NCBI GenBank assembly: GCA_963779055.1
Contig: CAVZWN010000004.1
Span: 806,001-870,000 of the forward strand
Length of the DNA stretch: 64,000 bases
Reading direction: 5' to 3'
Source of the DNA: Sulfurimicrobium sp963779055
Lineage (GTDB): Bacteria; Pseudomonadota; Gammaproteobacteria; Burkholderiales; Sulfuricellaceae
Of the stretch, positions 45,301 to 53,848 are shown piece by piece. A model generated the notes under the pieces. It was given only the letters and a program-made list of their open reading frames with translations, made no database searches and had not been told where the DNA came from. Position 1 is the first letter of the stretch. Each line of letters starts with the position of its first letter. The translations under genes were made by a program, and so were the position numbers.

Positions 45301-46883
45301 GACTCGACCAGGGCGAGGAGATCGAAACTGTCCGGCCCCTCCATCACCACATCGTGGCCTTCGCAATCGATCGCGTAGCCCTTGCGCACCGACACCTCGC
45401 GGCGCCGGCCTTCCTCTTCGTCCGCCTCCGGCAGAGTGTCGGGACCGCATTCCACCTGCAGGCCGCAGACGATGCCCCAGCCGTGCAGATGCTTGTTGTG
45501 GAAGCGCAGATCACGCTGCTGGCACAGCCAGTCCAGCGCCTCCTGCACATTCCCGGCGGGCGTTTCGTCACACTGGGCGTTGTCGTAGCCCACATTCCCG
45601 GCCCACAGGTCGGACAGGGGCGGGAACTCGAAGCGGCGGCGCGTCTGGTCATCGGCAAAAGCCTGCACATGGCCGCTCGCGTCCACATCGGCCAGCCACA
45701 GATAGTGATGCACGACCCCCTGCGGTGCAGCCGCATCGAGCAGGATATCGCCGGGCTGATGCACCGCCTCGCGCACGGCGGCAAGCCAGTAATCCCCCGC
45801 GACAAAGGCATGGCTGCCCAGTTCCAGGGCCAGCGCCATGGACATCAGGTTCAACTCGAGAGCGGCCCCCACTGCGACATGGCCGTGAGCCTCGTCACCC
45901 AGGCCGATGGACAGGGCGACGCCCTTGTCAAACCCCTTGGTGAGTGCCCATACCCCCCCGCTGGAGCGCGTCAGGATGCAGTAGCCGTCCCAGCGCCGCA
46001 CCCATGGGTGGCCCATCGGCGCCACAGCCGGATACGTCTCAAGCAGCTGGCCGCGGCTGTAACTGAAGGGCTTGGCCAGATGCACACCGAGATTCTCTTC
46101 ACAGGCGATATTGAAGAATTCGTAGATCCAGTCACCCTGATCGAAGTCCATCGGCAACTGGCCGGTCTTGTGCTGCTCGGCGCCATTCTCGCTCGACCAC
46201 TTGAGGACCAGCTTGCCGCTGCCGTCGGCATTGCGCTTCCAGTCATGCACCTCGGCACGGAACAGATAATTGCCCACGCGGGCATCCAGCGCCGCCTCGG
46301 TGGCACAGGGATCGCACGGGTCGGCGGCGGCCGTTGAGCGCCACAAGGCCAGGGTGAGCGGCGCATTGCCGTGCGGCGGATTGACGGCTGGATCGGCGGG
46401 GTCAACGCCTGCAGGACACCATTTCACCTGCAGCATGGTCCGGCTGCGGGTACAGGTATCTGCCCCGTGCAGGCCGGGGTCCAGCAGCTCGCCATCTTCC
46501 AGGGCGAGCACCGCGCGTTCCCACACATCGGCATACAGCACATAGCCCGCAGGCGCCGAGCCACCGCTCAGCGGCAGCGTCTGCGCCTCGCTGAAATCCG
46601 GCTGATCGGCAAAATCAAGCGCCGCCGTGCCGGGCAATTCAGCATGGATGCCCTCCACGTAAAGATGCCCCGGCTGCAGCCTGAAGCTGTCCAGCACAGC
46701 GAGCCCCCGGTCGCGCGGCGCACCGCTGCCGATAGCGTCACGAATAGCCTCGTCGACGCGCGTCTTCATCACGTCCATCAGCTCATTCCAGTCGGCATCG
46801 GTCAGCATGCGCCCCTGTTGCTGGTAGACCCCGGAGTAACGCTGTCCGGACTTGAAGGTGTTGCGTGAAATCTGCGTCTTCAT
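42387..46883 (-). CDS. DUF6519 eCIS structural protein with beta-propeller, coiled coil and helix-hairpin-helix end
   Basis: A 1498-aa protein, starting MKTQISRNTFKSGQRYSGVY as DUF6519 proteins do. Order: DUF6519 (about 1-400), a Cys-containing middle, a beta-propeller-like run of blades (about 680-1080; LHLFDLEKEEMIQAIEM, GDTVIGIADI), a Cys-rich patch (CLAWHS..., CFCHHLLVKCPDCDEED), a long coiled coil (about 1330-1440; LERRKVALRDLSDVNAEYAK) and a C-terminal helix-hairpin-helix-like end (ASRLSQAGVLTVADLAKAD). Between tail protein I and the effector genes, it likely sits at the baseplate or fibre. Whether it measures length or binds targets is unknown. Confidence 0.75.
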   Translation of the reverse strand: MKTQISRNTFKSGQRYSGVYQQQGRMLTDADWNELMDVMKTRVDEAIRDAIGSGAPRDRGLAVLDSFRLQPGHLYVEGIHAELPGTAALDFADQPDFSEAQTLPLSGGSAPAGYVLYADVWERAVLALEDGELLDPGLHGADTCTRSRTMLQVKWCPAGVDPADPAVNPPHGNAPLTLALWRSTAAADPCDPCATEAALDARVGNYLFRAEVHDWKRNADGSGKLVLKWSSENGAEQHKTGQLPMDFDQGDWIYEFFNIACEENLGVHLAKPFSYSRGQLLETYPAVAPMGHPWVRRWDGYCILTRSSGGVWALTKGFDKGVALSIGLGDEAHGHVAVGAALELNLMSMALALELGSHAFVAGDYWLAAVREAVHQPGDILLDAAAPQGVVHHYLWLADVDASGHVQAFADDQTRRRFEFPPLSDLWAGNVGYDNAQCDETPAGNVQEALDWLCQQRDLRFHNKHLHGWGIVCGLQVECGPDTLPEADEEEGRRREVSVRKGYAIDCEGHDVVMEGPDSFDLLALVESHDAANPGQPILQNGEGSVALTVARGTDGDAEFKVEKYDPKKENNWETLLDGTLLLDFYQHCIKDLVDALQDELTADPDEKNALVGPTFRRWITLLNLIIQIFNYDNGRYVFLSQKEHGILKKFYQRLQELLRSKTFCAMFEGDEFPDYPFPDTRLSTIFGKGWHTRLRLTPDAKQAYTCGAANNTLHLFDLEKEEMIQAIEMPAGEGAQVVDVAVQPGGKLLVAVAVLSSGDTVIGIADIEGDGKHSWRPVRVLCGLQMSNLVFSANGAELWMIGKGAGLFVFKTDSILSETERPDPKYQFNACGHASIDPVSKRAVATANSGTAVTGIYNRVVGMKLDAAGSNLPPQYARNLAQPNSGTAVFGDDGVLLISAKDSGSVAMLCVVTNAWDANDQNKHILVYDISDNAAPTSSPLQNLLVEKTDVCLAWHSPSHRLLAGLEDGYRLQLFNLTNGQTTTQRHPVQISPVSIAVDTPSDRVYVLNFVSNTISVIPGDELQTDENFLNELETYRGNAMGAFWGLAGSLLQYLKDCFCHHLLVKCPDCDEEDDKVYLAGIEVRDNKIYKVCNFAKRKYVKSFPTMSYWLSLVPIGPLLQKGVEKLCCLAFPDLFNKFYMKDSLGSYTHATMSNQVESTQLRKGIQMFQGADFKALWSAEKKSLNVYKLLVRDSILNRVETSTIVQPGVSGNQVLESDVDEAQQRLERQGVQVDSVKTYDRMRDAGKLAAYREAPLHLPPDARVTLYEQDGKVMFYTLAEEKGVAAGVSPEVKAEIDNLERRKVALRDLSDVNAEYAKVEARRAEVANLTASRDELGVLEQQKGQLLQEVGTLKVELAGLQSRRAELADVQALANQIDAARSQLDGLRQAREAEMNAVTALETRRSELAGSVSSLRTDMDVLVSRQKEIVIELNKAQPVHTLVEVDAETASRLSQAGVLTVADLAKADAATLGRVNIDTVTAGKLVAAAKLRLTPR

Positions 46884-46981
46884 CCTGTTTTCCTTTCTTT
46901 ACCCGGCCGGGTTCTGTGGCCGGTGTTTAGCATTCGCATGCCGCCGCGGCGGCGCCTGGCGGTTCACCCTGATTGAAATCC

Positions 46982-48469
46982 TTATTTCTTTACCGGTGCC
47001 GGGCAAACCAGGCTGGAGGACGGAATCACCACCGCCTCGATCCCTACCGGCAGAAAATCCTGCAATTTGTGCACAATCGCCTCCCACTGCGCGACATACC
47101 TGCGGCTGTGAAAAGCGCCCATCTCGCCCCCGTCCTCGGCGCCGTGGCGAATCGAGGGCAGGCAGGCCGGGTGCAAGACAGCGCAGGAGCGGCCGCCATA
47201 AACGGCGGAAAAAAACAGCGGCCTGGCCGTGGTGCAATGGACCACAGCAACGCTCCCCATGCTGGTTCCGGGAAGACGCGAATAGCGGACGCAACCGTCC
47301 TGCGGCGGCTTCGGCTTCGGATGATCCTTTTGCAGCTTGCCCGCGAAAATGCAGTCGCTGGCCTCGATCCACTCGCACACGGTATTGCGCAACACGGTGC
47401 AATACTCAAGCCGCATCAGCCCGGTGGCGGTACTGACATCACGGAACAGGCAATCGCGCGCGCTCAGCGCCGGCACGGCATTTCCATGAAATTGCGCCAC
47501 CACCCTGGGCGCGGCGACATGCCTGAGAAACAGCCGGCCATGCTGGCAATTGACGGTAGTGGAAAAGACGAAGCCTTCGATGTGGTAATCCTTGTGCTCC
47601 GGCAAGGTGGCGGGGCCGGTGAAACGGAGCACCTTGCCGCTCCTGTTGCGGATGCGATAGCTGGCGGCATCCTCGACAATCTCGATCAGCGCCCGATATT
47701 CGGGCCTGGCGCGGTCAACCCACTTGATCTCGGTGATGCCTTCAGGGAAAAAGCCGGGCTGGGGCTCCGCATACAGCAACAGGGTGCGCGGATGGTGGTG
47801 CCCGCGGTGCCAGTCCGGCGTGCGGAAATCCACCGTGCGGCGGGTGGCATCATCGTAGCTGCCGGGGAAACAGGGCACGCCCTGCGGGTTGGCCTGCACC
47901 CAGGTTTTTCCGCCCAGGCAGGCCGCAGCATGCTGCACCGCCCGTGACGGATGCCGCAAATCCACTGTCACCGCAGCTAACCCGGGGTGGCGCGCAGCCT
48001 CGGATGGAATGCGCATGTCCGGCTCCGGGCTCACGCCAAAATCGCGCGCCGGCAGCAAGGGCATATTCAGCCGGGCCGTGGCGGCGACCCGTTGCCAGCC
48101 CTCGGCAATCTCCACCTCCAGGCTGCCCACCGACTCGGCGATCTCCTCCACCACCCACGGCGTGCCCTTGCCCTGCCGCCATGCCACGGCGCGGGAAATT
48201 TCTTCGCGCCGCCCTTTGGCCTCGAGAGAAACCAGACGCACATCCAGCAGGCGGGCAAAATAAGGCAGCACCCAGTCCTGGCAGGCCAGGCCCTCGGGCG
48301 GGTTATCGGGAAAATGGTCAGCCTGCAATTGCTCCAGGGTGTGCTGGATGGCATCGAGCAGGCCGCCGCAGGCATCGAGGTAATTTTCCAGATCACCGTT
48401 GTCGCGCTCGCGGTAAATCGCGGGCAACAACGGGTAGAGACGGGCGCCATGTTCGGTTGTGATGCTCAT
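46982..48469 (-). CDS. Tail protein I-like baseplate protein of eCIS
   Basis: A 495-aa protein. The N-terminal 150 residues match phage tail protein I / P2 gpI style (LYPLLPAIYRERD, LENYLDACGGLLDAI, WVLPYFARLLDVR). The rest is beta-rich with His/Cys (GFVFSTTVNCQHG, CTVLRNTVCEWIEASDC), like a right-handed beta-helix. The start overlaps the stop of the J-like gene upstream (ATGA). It should join baseplate wedge and fibres. Confidence 0.8.
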   Translation of the reverse strand: MSITTEHGARLYPLLPAIYRERDNGDLENYLDACGGLLDAIQHTLEQLQADHFPDNPPEGLACQDWVLPYFARLLDVRLVSLEAKGRREEISRAVAWRQGKGTPWVVEEIAESVGSLEVEIAEGWQRVAATARLNMPLLPARDFGVSPEPDMRIPSEAARHPGLAAVTVDLRHPSRAVQHAAACLGGKTWVQANPQGVPCFPGSYDDATRRTVDFRTPDWHRGHHHPRTLLLYAEPQPGFFPEGITEIKWVDRARPEYRALIEIVEDAASYRIRNRSGKVLRFTGPATLPEHKDYHIEGFVFSTTVNCQHGRLFLRHVAAPRVVAQFHGNAVPALSARDCLFRDVSTATGLMRLEYCTVLRNTVCEWIEASDCIFAGKLQKDHPKPKPPQDGCVRYSRLPGTSMGSVAVVHCTTARPLFFSAVYGGRSCAVLHPACLPSIRHGAEDGGEMGAFHSRRYVAQWEAIVHKLQDFLPVGIEAVVIPSSSLVCPAPVKK

Positions 48470-51210
48470 AATACAAACTCCTTGGTGCGCACCGTGACAG
48501 CCGACAGGGAAGCATCCAGGATCAGCACCTGTTCAGGCTCGGGCTGAATGAACCGGATCTGCCCGCCAGCGCTTTTGAGCACGCGCGGCTGCGGGGCGAT
48601 GGCGGCAAAGGCGGCGGCGCCGATCAGGCATTGGGAATTGAGCACCCCCTCCACCGCCTCCACCACCGCGATCACTTCACTGGGATAGAGCGGCTGCCCA
48701 AGCCGTCTCTGCTTGAGCGCAAACGCCGCAAGCAGCGCAGCCTGCACGCAGGAGCGCACTTCTTCCGGGACATACTGGCTGCTGTCCACCTGGACGGTGA
48801 TATCAAGATCGAACGGCACGGCCACATGATTGACCACTTCAACCCGCGTGCCCGGCAAATCGTGGGCTTCGAGAAAAGCCGCCAGCATCCCGGCAAGCTC
48901 GCCAAGCGGGCCGCCGCCGGCAGGCACCACTACGACACGGATACGCTCCTGCTGCGCCCCCTGGTTGGGCAGGCGCAAGGCCCGCGCCTGCCACACACTG
49001 CTGTTGCGCTCGGCCAGACGCCCGTAATCCTCCACCGACACCGCCCGCTCCAGCGTAAACAGCGCTGCCGGCGCATTGCTGCGCAGTGACGCAACCGGCT
49101 CACGATCATTGCCGCCACTGGCAAGGACGGGCTGACGCACCTTGTCGACCAGCGCATGCGGCTTGACTGGTTTTTCCAGACTGCCAGGCGACACATTGCC
49201 TGCCAGCCCGGTGCCGATGCGGTAGCTCACCCTGACATTGCTGGAGCCGGTGGGCAGACGACGCCCGTGCTGGCCATCGCCGAAGGCAACCTGGACATGG
49301 CCTTCCTCGCTGAGACGAACCGTGTAATGTGCATCGGCGGGTCCGGAATCGTCCAGGGTAGAAACCTGCTGCCAGGACTGGTCACCCAGTTTCACTTCGA
49401 TGGCGGCTGCGACGCCTGCCGCCATGGCGCTGTCGGCGACAAAGGCGACATCCTTCTCGGCCAGGGTAAATTGCTGGAAGCTGCGGGTGGCATCGCCGCT
49501 GCCCAGGACCTTGGGCGGCTTGCTCTCGCCCTGCCCGGCCATCACCACATTGGCGCGCAGCAGGGTGTTGCCCAGGGTGTAGCCAGCGGCGGCAGGCGGC
49601 ATGCTGTCAAGCGTGACGGCGCCGTTTTCCGGATTGACGGACATCAGCTTCGCCGGCCAGCCCTTCAGGCTTGCACCGTCCGTGTCCACCTGTTCCAGCA
49701 TCACGCGGCGGCCCACCTTGAGCAGGACGGGCAAGGCGCCGCTGGCGGGCATTTGCAGCCGCAATGGCGTGGCGATGGCGGCGGAATTGAGATTGTAATC
49801 CTGCGGGCGCAGGCTGTCCTTCATCGGCCCGTAGAGTCGCAGCAGCGCACCCGGTGCGCTCACGAAGCGGAGGGTGAAATCGGCCTCGCGCTGGATGACT
49901 TCCTTCACCACCAGCACGCTGTACTGGCTGGCGCCGGTCTCGCCGATCACCCGGTCGCCGCCGGCAAGATCGCCCGGGCTGCCGGAAAAGACAAAATCAC
50001 CTGCCGGTGGCGCCGCCACGATGCTGGCAGCCGCCGCCACACCCTGCGGCACCATGTAGAGCACGCCGATACCGGCTGTAGCCTCGATCTGCTGGTAGCT
50101 GCTGGTGAAACCGTAGGTTGCCGAGCTGGCGCTATAAGTGGTGATGACCGAGCTGGCGGGCGCGCTCGAGGCGCCGCTTGCCGTCGTGCTGATGTCGCGG
50201 CGCTGCGCCGGGAAACGCAGCACACCGGCACTGTCGGCGCGAATCGTCTGCACGCGATACAGCGGCGTACCCACGCCGGGCAAGGAGGCACCGGCAAGCC
50301 GCGCGCGCTGGCCATCCACCGCCGCGATGCTATCGTAACGCCAGCCGCTCTGCTGCCAGGCGATGCGGTCGCCTGCCGCCAGCCCATGCCCCTCGGACAA
50401 GTGAATCACGCCGCTGCCATTGAGACGGGGCTTATGGATCGCGGCGGGATTGAACCACAGCCAGGCATCGCCGCTGTGCCAGGCGCTCCAGCTATCCCCG
50501 GCAACCGTGGCTTCCAACGCAAGCAGGCCGCCGGCACTGACTTCCCTGACCTTCACCACATAGCATGCGCCCGTCGCCGGATTGCGCAACAATGCCAGCG
50601 CGCCGGCCGATACCGCCTGCTTCTCCCCAAGCTGCCACAGCGCGCCTGACAATGGCGCCGATGACCAGTCCCACAGATGCAGATGCAGCCCATTCAGGGA
50701 CGCATCGACCTCGACATCGTCCAGCGTCTCGAACAGCACCGGCGCGCCTGTCCTGGGCGAGTAGCTGAGCTGGAAGCCCCTGGCCACCTTGCCGCTCTGA
50801 TCCGTCTTGGCGAGGAGCGCCAGCGGCGTGCTGGCCGAGGCCGGTGGCGCAGGGTGATACCCAATCATCTCCACCAGACGGCGCACGTTTTCCCATTGCG
50901 TGGCAGTGCCGAGATAGCCCTCGTTGGCATAGGCATTGAGATACTCCGTCAGCACATGCGCGGCACGGGCAAAGCTGCGGCCGATCTCCCAGCCCCACTC
51001 ACGCCGCAGCTCAGCGTATTGCGCCTCCAGGCGGGTATTGCGCTGGGCCGTGGTTTCATCAGCCGGAATATCGGCATCCAGCGCATTCCAGGCGGGGAAA
51101 CGCGCCAGCAGCGACTGGCGCAGATCATCAAGATAAGTCGCCGCGTTGCCATCCACGTAACGGATTTTCTTCAGGCCGGCGCGGTTCCAGCGGGTCAGAT
51201 CGTAGCTCAT
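48466..51210 (-). CDS. J-like baseplate assembly protein of eCIS, long copy
   Basis: A 914-aa protein with the J/gp47-like core in its C-terminal half (RVSYRIGTGLAGNVSPG, RNSSVWQARALRLPNQG, VPFDLDITVQVDSSQYV) and an N-terminal part with YLNAYANEGYLGTATQW. J-like proteins form the baseplate wedge ring. It overlaps the shorter J-like gene by ATGA and is followed by tail protein I, the usual gp25-J-J-I order of eCIS such as Afp11/Afp12. Confidence 0.85.
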   Translation of the reverse strand: MSYDLTRWNRAGLKKIRYVDGNAATYLDDLRQSLLARFPAWNALDADIPADETTAQRNTRLEAQYAELRREWGWEIGRSFARAAHVLTEYLNAYANEGYLGTATQWENVRRLVEMIGYHPAPPASASTPLALLAKTDQSGKVARGFQLSYSPRTGAPVLFETLDDVEVDASLNGLHLHLWDWSSAPLSGALWQLGEKQAVSAGALALLRNPATGACYVVKVREVSAGGLLALEATVAGDSWSAWHSGDAWLWFNPAAIHKPRLNGSGVIHLSEGHGLAAGDRIAWQQSGWRYDSIAAVDGQRARLAGASLPGVGTPLYRVQTIRADSAGVLRFPAQRRDISTTASGASSAPASSVITTYSASSATYGFTSSYQQIEATAGIGVLYMVPQGVAAAASIVAAPPAGDFVFSGSPGDLAGGDRVIGETGASQYSVLVVKEVIQREADFTLRFVSAPGALLRLYGPMKDSLRPQDYNLNSAAIATPLRLQMPASGALPVLLKVGRRVMLEQVDTDGASLKGWPAKLMSVNPENGAVTLDSMPPAAAGYTLGNTLLRANVVMAGQGESKPPKVLGSGDATRSFQQFTLAEKDVAFVADSAMAAGVAAAIEVKLGDQSWQQVSTLDDSGPADAHYTVRLSEEGHVQVAFGDGQHGRRLPTGSSNVRVSYRIGTGLAGNVSPGSLEKPVKPHALVDKVRQPVLASGGNDREPVASLRSNAPAALFTLERAVSVEDYGRLAERNSSVWQARALRLPNQGAQQERIRVVVVPAGGGPLGELAGMLAAFLEAHDLPGTRVEVVNHVAVPFDLDITVQVDSSQYVPEEVRSCVQAALLAAFALKQRRLGQPLYPSEVIAVVEAVEGVLNSQCLIGAAAFAAIAPQPRVLKSAGGQIRFIQPEPEQVLILDASLSAVTVRTKEFVL

Positions 51211-52382
51211 CCCAGGCGTCCTCCATGCATAACCAGGCGGTAGTAGCCGCGTTCAGGGCGGGCGGGATCGTTATCGCACACGGCGATTTCCAGGCCCTTG
51301 AGTTCGATATGGCCGGTCTCGATCTGGTCGGCAAACTGGTTGCCAATACGTTTGAAACGGTTGACACACACATGGGCGACCCCGTCGAGGGCCATCAGCG
51401 CCTGCACCAGGTCGCTGGAGTGCAGATCCTCGCCGAAGCGCAGCCTGCCGGGCTCGAAAAAGCCGCCCGGCCCCATGCCCAGTGCCTGGCGGGCGCTCTC
51501 GCGCACCTCGGACTGGAAATACTCCGGCTTGACCCGCAGCGAGATGGACAGGCTGATGCCCACCGGCACGGCATCCTGCAACAGCACTTCCTGCCCCACC
51601 ATGCGATAGGCATCCAGATAGGGGCGCAGGATGGAGCGGAAGCTCGGATTCGCGGCCCAGTCGGGCACGCACAGCCCGCGTTCGGCATGAAAGATTTCGA
51701 CTGCGGTTTTCAGCTTGCTGGACAGCACGGGTGGCGTGGCATCGAGGTTGATATTGCGCCAATTGATCAGCGCCACGCGCACCACAAACCATGACCCGCC
51801 CCACTGCTGCGAGGCCGCCGCCCGCAATACCAGCGGATGGTCCTCGAGGCGATGGGCGTAATCCTCCAGCGTCACCATGCGGCGCTGGGTAAATATCTCG
51901 CGCGGACCAGCGCGGCGTGCGTATTCCATCGCTGCTGGCTCCTTGAACCAGAGCGATTCCAGCAGGGTCCGCTGCTGCACCGGATCGGCCTCTCCGGGGT
52001 CGATCATGCCATGGGCCTGGGCCAGGCGGATGGCATCGTAGCCGATCACCGATAGCAGGCGGCGCACCGATTCAGGGCGCCGGGCGGTCGCCAGATAAGC
52101 TTCGGCGGCAACGCGGTCGAGCATGTCCGAGAGCTGGTCGAGCATCGCCGCCAGCTGCTCGGCCAGCACCACTTCCATGTCCGCAGGCGTCCAGCGCGTG
52201 CGCTCCGGGAACCGTGCCGCCAGCTCTTCCAGCATGAACAGCCGGAAGCCGTCGTAATCGCGTACCGACCAGTCGAAATCATCCCCCACCCTGGGCAGGG
52301 GCAGCGGCAGGGACACCTTGCGCTCGCCGCAATCGGGGCAGAAGCCCTCGAAGTTCAATACCGGAATTGGAGTCTCAGCCAT
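51207..52382 (-). CDS. J-like baseplate protein of eCIS, short copy with zinc ribbon
   Basis: A 391-aa protein, MAETPIPVLNFEGFCPDCGERK. A CxxC pair near the N-terminus suggests a small zinc ribbon. Then RFPERTRWTPADMEVVLAEQL and a J-like core (AYLATARRPESVRRLLSVIGY, VGISLSISLRVKPEYFQSEV) with SSDLVQALMALDGVAHVCV. It is the gp53/gp6-like partner wedge protein. It lies 7 bp after gp25. Confidence 0.83.
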   Translation of the reverse strand: MAETPIPVLNFEGFCPDCGERKVSLPLPLPRVGDDFDWSVRDYDGFRLFMLEELAARFPERTRWTPADMEVVLAEQLAAMLDQLSDMLDRVAAEAYLATARRPESVRRLLSVIGYDAIRLAQAHGMIDPGEADPVQQRTLLESLWFKEPAAMEYARRAGPREIFTQRRMVTLEDYAHRLEDHPLVLRAAASQQWGGSWFVVRVALINWRNINLDATPPVLSSKLKTAVEIFHAERGLCVPDWAANPSFRSILRPYLDAYRMVGQEVLLQDAVPVGISLSISLRVKPEYFQSEVRESARQALGMGPGGFFEPGRLRFGEDLHSSDLVQALMALDGVAHVCVNRFKRIGNQFADQIETGHIELKGLEIAVCDNDPARPERGYYRLVMHGGRLG

Positions 52383-52389
52383 GGCTGCC

Positions 52390-52767
52390 TCACGTCAATG
52401 CAATTTCGTAGGATTCGCCCTGCCCGATGGTGGACAAGGCATAGGTAATCACCGCAAACAGTTTTTCTTCCTCACTGCGCAATTCGACCTGCAGGGATTT
52501 CGGATCGACCTCGCCGCGCAAGGCCTCACCGAGAGAATCGGTGAGGCGCTTGCGCAGGATCTCCGCCAGCACCGAGTCATTCGGCTCGAAGACCACGGCG
52601 CGGATACCCGCACCGAACTCCGGCCGGAACACGCGCTCTCCCGGGTCCGTAAACAACACCTGCACGATCTGCTCGCGCACATGATCGCGGCGATTGGACG
52701 TAGCGGCCCCGGCGGCGCCGATGCGCAGCGGAAAAGCCAGATAGGCGGGGTCGATCAGGCGCGGCAT
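52390..52767 (-). CDS. gp25-like baseplate lysozyme-fold protein (GPW/gp25 family)
   Basis: A 125-aa protein with DHVREQIVQVLFTDPGERVFRPEFGAGIR, the conserved core motif, and LRKRLTDSLGEALRG. The EPR motif of classic gp25 appears as FRPEFG. It forms the inner baseplate that anchors the sheath. The start MPRLIDPAYLAFPLRIG is supported by AAAGGAG, which sits at the edge of an inserted palindromic element. Confidence 0.9.
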   Translation of the reverse strand: MPRLIDPAYLAFPLRIGAAGAATSNRRDHVREQIVQVLFTDPGERVFRPEFGAGIRAVVFEPNDSVLAEILRKRLTDSLGEALRGEVDPKSLQVELRSEEEKLFAVITYALSTIGQGESYEIALT

Positions 52768-52782
52768 GGTTAATCTCCTTTC

Positions 52783-53022
52783 AACCTGGAAACCTCAGTT
52801 GAGCAGGTTGAAGTGTGCGAATTTTGCGGCAGAGGGCAAGGCATAACGGCGCGGAATGATCATTCCATTCCAAGGCGTTATAACGCAGCCATGTGCCGCA
52901 AAATTCGTGCAATTCAGCCTGTAGCGAACTCACCCGATGGGTAAGCGTCCGGTGCATAAGCAATCTTTTTGATTTCATCGTGTTATGTATTCACTCAAGT
53001 GGTCAACTGAGGTTTCCAGGTT
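52783..53022. mobile_element. MITE-like palindromic element between gp25 and the spike gene
   Basis: 20-bp perfect terminal inverted repeats (52783-52802 and 53003-53022, reading AACCTGGAAACC...). Inside are a 14-bp inverted pair (CGAATTTTGCGGCA, 52818-52831 / 52894-52907), the palindrome GGAATGATCATTCC (52853-52866) and GCGTTATAACGC (52875-52886). No transposase is encoded. The element's end touches the spike gene stop codon and its other end the gp25 ribosome-binding site, so it sits within an otherwise tight operon. Confidence 0.75.
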
Positions 53023-53837
53023 CAGCTCGTCAACACTTTGCTGGACAGGCTGCTCATCTCGCCCTGCGGGATGGGTGGACCCGATGGCCCCATGGCCGTG
53101 GGGTGCATATGGGTGGCAAACAAAGCCAGGAAACTCGTTCCCTTGATCACCGGTTCGCCACCCTGTCCGCCCAGCATCACCGCCGAGCCTTCCACCGTCA
53201 CCGTGGACGAGGCCTTGACGTTGACGCCGGATGCAGTCATTTCGATCTTGTTGCCATTGGCGTCCTGCACCGTGGTGCCGCTTGTCGTCATGGTCAGCTT
53301 GTTGCCGCTGGCATCCTGCACCTCGACGGTGTTGGCCTGGACATCCAGCGTCACCTTGGCGCCGTTGGCATCGGTGAGCAGGATCGTGCCCTGCGCATCA
53401 ATGGTCATCTCGCTCCCGGCAGGGTGGTGCAGGGTGTATTTTTCCGCACCGGAAGCATCATCGAACTGCAGGCGGTGGCCGGACGGCGTCTTCAGCAGGC
53501 GCGTGGTCGGCGGCGCCAGCGCTGCCTCGGACGGCACATCACCACCCGATTGCCAGAAAGTGCCGGTCCAGATCGGATGCGACAATTCGCCTTCCTCAAA
53601 CTCCACCCACACCTGGGCGCCAACCTCGGGCACCATGAACAGCCCCTGCTCTGCCAGGCCGCCGAACGGCAGACACGGCAAGGCCCAGCCAGTGACGCTG
53701 TCGCCCAGGACCGAGGGCACACGCAGCCTGACCCGGCCCAGTTTCTCCGAATCGTTATTGTCCACAACAAAACCCCGGTACTTGCCGTAGTACTTGTTCT
53801 GAACCTGGCGCGCCAGTTGTTGCAGCAGTTCTTCCAT
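53022..53837 (-). CDS. gpV/VgrG-like spike protein of eCIS
   Basis: A 271-aa protein. The N-terminal OB-fold (KYRGFVVDNNDSEKLGRVRLRVPSV; GAQVWVEFEEGELSHPIWTG) is the gpV/gp5-like domain, followed by a beta-helix of short repeats (TDANGAKVTLDVQANTVEVQ, DASGNKLTMTTSG) and an end with THMHPTAMGPSGPP. The trimeric spike sits on the gpD-like hub, encoded just upstream. In Afp/PVC hub and spike are fused (Afp8); here they are two genes. Confidence 0.87.
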   Translation of the reverse strand: MEELLQQLARQVQNKYYGKYRGFVVDNNDSEKLGRVRLRVPSVLGDSVTGWALPCLPFGGLAEQGLFMVPEVGAQVWVEFEEGELSHPIWTGTFWQSGGDVPSEAALAPPTTRLLKTPSGHRLQFDDASGAEKYTLHHPAGSEMTIDAQGTILLTDANGAKVTLDVQANTVEVQDASGNKLTMTTSGTTVQDANGNKIEMTASGVNVKASSTVTVEGSAVMLGGQGGEPVIKGTSFLALFATHMHPTAMGPSGPPIPQGEMSSLSSKVLTS

Positions 53838-53848
53838 TGCTTAACCCT

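Noticed and set aside
44739..46337. 532-codon plus-strand open frame opposite the DUF6519 gene
   Set aside because: Antisense shadow; the opposite strand encodes a coherent multi-domain protein.
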